64,000 nt of DNA, from the NCBI RefSeq assembly GCF_000420345.1, contig NZ_ATUT01000001.1, positions 186,001-250,000 of the forward strand. The letters are read 5' to 3'. Each line of letters begins with the position of its first letter. The stretch's first letter is position 1. The notes below the pieces were generated by a model. That model saw only the letters and a program-made list of their open reading frames with translations. It did no database searches and was not told the DNA's origin. The translations under genes and the position numbers were made by a program. Of this stretch, positions 61,786-64,000 are shown piece after piece. The DNA comes from Faecalicoccus pleomorphus DSM 20574 (GTDB lineage Bacteria; Bacillota_I; Bacilli_A; Erysipelotrichales; Erysipelotrichaceae).

Positions 61786-62941
61786 TTCTTCTGTTTACCG
61801 CCTTTTCTAACTGTTTCATTGCCTGTTTTAACACACTTCTTGGACAGGCCACATTCAATCGCATATAGCCTTCCAGTCCCCTTTCAAAGTCACCGCCGTT
61901 ATTCAAGCCTAATTTGGCTTCCTGAATAAAGAAGGTGTTCAGTTCTTCCTGATTCAAATGTAAATCACGACAATCCAGCCATACCAGATAAGTCGCATCC
62001 GGTCGCATGGGTTTGATACATGGAATGTGTTTTCTACAATACTCCACGACAAAATCAATATTGTCACTTAAATAGGCAAGCAGTTGATCCAGCCATTCTT
62101 CCCCTTTATTCAAGGCTGTTTCCATCGCAATCAGACTGAATGCGTTGTTTCGGTGGATATCCATCCTGGCCCAGTATCGATCAAATACTTCCTTCTGTCT
62201 TGCATCACTGAATACGACCGTACAGGCCTGCAGACCGGCCAGATTGAAGGTCTTCGTACACGAAATACACGTGATCACATCCGGATCGACCAGAGCCGAT
62301 GGAATATGTGTCTTTCCATGGAAGACTAGATCCGAGTGAATCTCATCGGACACAACAGGAACCGAATATTTCTTACAAATGGAAAACATCCGTTCCAGAT
62401 CTTTTCTTTCCCAAACGATGCCTAAAGGATTATGCGGTGAGCATAAGATAAACAGCGAAGCCTGGCTTGCCTTTTCTTCAAAATCCTTCCAGTCAATAGA
62501 CCAGTTTCCGTTTTCTTCCACCAGACGGTTTTCAATCACCGTGCGATCCCAGGCTTCAACGACATCATAGAATTCCGGATAGACCGGTGTCTGAATCATG
62601 ACTTTTCCACTCAACGGAGTAAACAGCTTGACGATAGCACTCAAAGAAGGAACCACACCTAACGCATAGGACATTTTCTTGATCTCCGGTTTCCAGCCAT
62701 GACGTTTCTCCTGCCAGTTGGCATAGGCTTCAAAATACGAATCATCTCTGGAGGTATAACCCCATATACCTTCTTTGGCCCGTGATTCTAGAGCATCAAT
62801 GATCGGCTGTGCGGTCTTGAAATCCATATCTGCCACCCATAGAGGAATGACATCCTCTGTACCAAACTTTTTGATTCGCTCATCATACTTCGCTGCATGA
62901 TTCTTGGAACGATCTATGACTGTATCAAAGTTATACTTCAT
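61772..62941 (-). CDS. MalY/PatB-type PLP-dependent C-S lyase
   Basis: A 389-residue fold-type I PLP enzyme of the MalY/PatB group (cystathionine beta-lyase activity in known members). WVADMDFKTAQPI, GIWGYTSRDDSYFEAYANW, CSPHNPLGIVW, SDEIHSDLVF and the Schiff-base Lys230 (SCTKTFNLAGLQ) are all present, as is the late MRLNVACPRSVL. With the adjacent symporter it may import and break down a sulfur or other amino acid. Confidence 0.88.
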   Translation of the reverse strand: MKYNFDTVIDRSKNHAAKYDERIKKFGTEDVIPLWVADMDFKTAQPIIDALESRAKEGIWGYTSRDDSYFEAYANWQEKRHGWKPEIKKMSYALGVVPSLSAIVKLFTPLSGKVMIQTPVYPEFYDVVEAWDRTVIENRLVEENGNWSIDWKDFEEKASQASLFILCSPHNPLGIVWERKDLERMFSICKKYSVPVVSDEIHSDLVFHGKTHIPSALVDPDVITCISCTKTFNLAGLQACTVVFSDARQKEVFDRYWARMDIHRNNAFSLIAMETALNKGEEWLDQLLAYLSDNIDFVVEYCRKHIPCIKPMRPDATYLVWLDCRDLHLNQEELNTFFIQEAKLGLNNGGDFERGLEGYMRLNVACPRSVLKQAMKQLEKAVNRRNERK

Positions 62942-63067
62942 AATCTTTCACTTCTTTCTTTATTCCTATTTATTTCGTATGTTTACTATACTATACTCAT
63001 TATAGAGCCATTTACAAGTTATTTACACTACTGCCCACTTCTCAACTCAAAAAAAGAAAGGCTACTC

Positions 63068-63319
63068 ATGAAAAATCAAACAGTAAAAAGATTATTATTT
63101 GCGCTCATCGTCATTTATGTCTTTATAGGTCTGTGTGATATGGATCAAAGAATCTCTTCTCCTATTTTTCATATAATCGGCTATATAATCATGGCGATCA
63201 TTTGGTCTTTGCTTTATTATGATGCGAAACAAGCAAACCAAAAATATACTTGGTTGTTTTTGATTCTAATTGTTTCATATCTATTGCAGGTCATGAATGC
63301 GATTTCGCTGCTTTTCTAG
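63068..63319 (+). CDS. Small membrane protein of unknown function
   Basis: An 83-residue protein with three predicted membrane helices (about 8-24, 34-50 and 61-80) and a short charged loop (YYDAKQANQKY). An AAAGG lies before ATG 63068; the longer upstream frame overlaps the divergent promoter and is not preferred. No family recognised. It is between the divergent MalY-type gene and plsY. Confidence 0.55.
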   Translation: MKNQTVKRLLFALIVIYVFIGLCDMDQRISSPIFHIIGYIIMAIIWSLLYYDAKQANQKYTWLFLILIVSYLLQVMNAISLLF

Positions 63320-63433
63320 ACTTATTTATTTAGAATTTTCACCTATCGCATCCTTATTTTGTTTTTACTGAAGAATAATTTTACATTTCCTATAAAACTG
63401 TTTAGAATAAAATTGTTGAAAAGGTGAGGGATT

Positions 63434-64000
63434 ATGAATTTTTTATATTTGATTCTTTGTATTTTACTGGGCTATCTTTTAGGTTCCATTCCCTTCGCAT
63501 TGGTCATTGGCAAGGTTTTCTATAAAACCGATATTCGCCAATACGGGTCTGGAAACTTAGGTGGTACCAATGCCGGACGTGTATTAGGAAGAAATGCCGG
63601 AATTTCCGTTATTGCCTGTGATATTTTAAAGGTTGTATTGGCCATGGGCCTAGCAAGCTTGATCGACGGCTCCTGCAGCATCTGGTGCGGTGTCGCTTGT
63701 TGTATCGGACACTGTTATCCTATATTTGCGCACTTTAAGGGTGGAAAAGCAGTCAGTACGATGTTTGGTTTCTTAGTTTCCTTATGGTTTTTTACTTTCC
63801 ATGATATCAGCTATGCCCTGGTTCCATTAGGAATGTTTTTAATCATTCTCTTTATTTTTAAATATGTATCGCTGGCCAGCATTTGTGCATCGATTGCCAG
63901 CTGTATGTATATCAGTGCTCGCGTTCTTTCATTAGCGCTGAATCCTATTTTTATCGTTTTAGCTTCATGGATTATGATGTTTTTGATTATCTATCGCCAT
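63434..64000 (+). CDS. plsY: Glycerol-3-phosphate acyltransferase PlsY (3' truncated by window)
   Basis: The gene runs off the window end; 189 codons are visible. It encodes a polytopic membrane acyltransferase that uses acyl phosphate to start phospholipid synthesis. All three PlsY motifs appear: GSIPFALVIGK with YGSGNLGGTNAGRVLG, GHCYPIFAHFKGGKAVST, and KYVSLASICAS. AAGGTGAGG before ATG 63434. It lies near parE, a common Firmicutes neighbourhood. Confidence 0.92.
   Translation, partial: MNFLYLILCILLGYLLGSIPFALVIGKVFYKTDIRQYGSGNLGGTNAGRVLGRNAGISVIACDILKVVLAMGLASLIDGSCSIWCGVACCIGHCYPIFAHFKGGKAVSTMFGFLVSLWFFTFHDISYALVPLGMFLIILFIFKYVSLASICASIASCMYISARVLSLALNPIFIVLASWIMMFLIIYRH

Noticed and set aside
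1-64000. CRISPR arrays, insertion sequences or prophage
   Set aside because: No regularly spaced repeats, transposase motifs or phage structural genes were seen.

Overview
The window is a low-GC Firmicutes chromosome segment, best matched by an Erysipelotrichia-type gut anaerobe. This is inferred from gene content (MurT/GatD, IreB, YneF, RecD2, ParC/ParE, an alanine T-box, mannose-family PTS) and from gene order. No species is claimed. Most of the window is housekeeping DNA in tight operons, with stop/start overlaps, good Shine-Dalgarno sequences and intrinsic terminators. I see no insertion sequence, prophage or CRISPR array.

Layout. 1-3415 (+): the C-terminal end of a Y-family DNA polymerase, a TrmN6/YfiC-like methyltransferase, a tyrosine recombinase, an Mrp/NBP35 ATPase and a YgjP-like metalloprotease. 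3420-5565 (-): purC-purB. 5768-8767 (+): murT-gatD and a lipoprotein. 8825-16698 is the accessory part: a LacI regulator divergent from a three-gene FAD oxidoreductase/DUF1667 operon, a wrecked transketolase, about 640 bp of AT-rich gene-free DNA, and a hxlA-hxlB-cupin operon divergent from a DeoR regulator. 16788-23497 (-): hup, gpsA, der, cmk, a disordered tail-anchored protein, recO, era, dgkA, ybeY. 23549-29961 (-): a CcpA-like regulator, two small envelope-type proteins, murC, a disordered protein, a thioredoxin-like protein, trmB and pepV. 30193-36597 (-): fmt-lepA-hemW-rpsO-pnp; then rpsT (+). 37003-45704 (-): alaS (with T-box), ireB, ruvX, DUF1292, mltG, greA, comEA, comEC, holA. 45936-47846: a MocR-type regulator divergent from an ECF S component. 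Then tRNA-Leu (-), mnmA-recD2 (+), a mannose-family PTS (-), yneF, an EamA transporter, parE-parC, a DAACS symporter, a MalY-type lyase, a small membrane protein and the start of plsY, which runs off the window.

How it fits together. The most informative area is 8.8-16.7 kb. The transketolase relic joins the start of a TK N-terminal subunit directly to the end of a TK C-terminal subunit. It lies about 0.7 kb from an intact hexulose-phosphate synthase/isomerase pair, enzymes that can interconvert hexose and pentose phosphates. That suggests, but does not prove, a remodelled pentose-phosphate supply. Other points worth a look are the LacI palindromes, a MocR regulator whose Schiff-base lysine is arginine, the T-box specifier, two disordered lineage-type proteins, and a hairpin between the PTS genes and DUF956. 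I did not find anything I would call an entirely new defence or mobile system.
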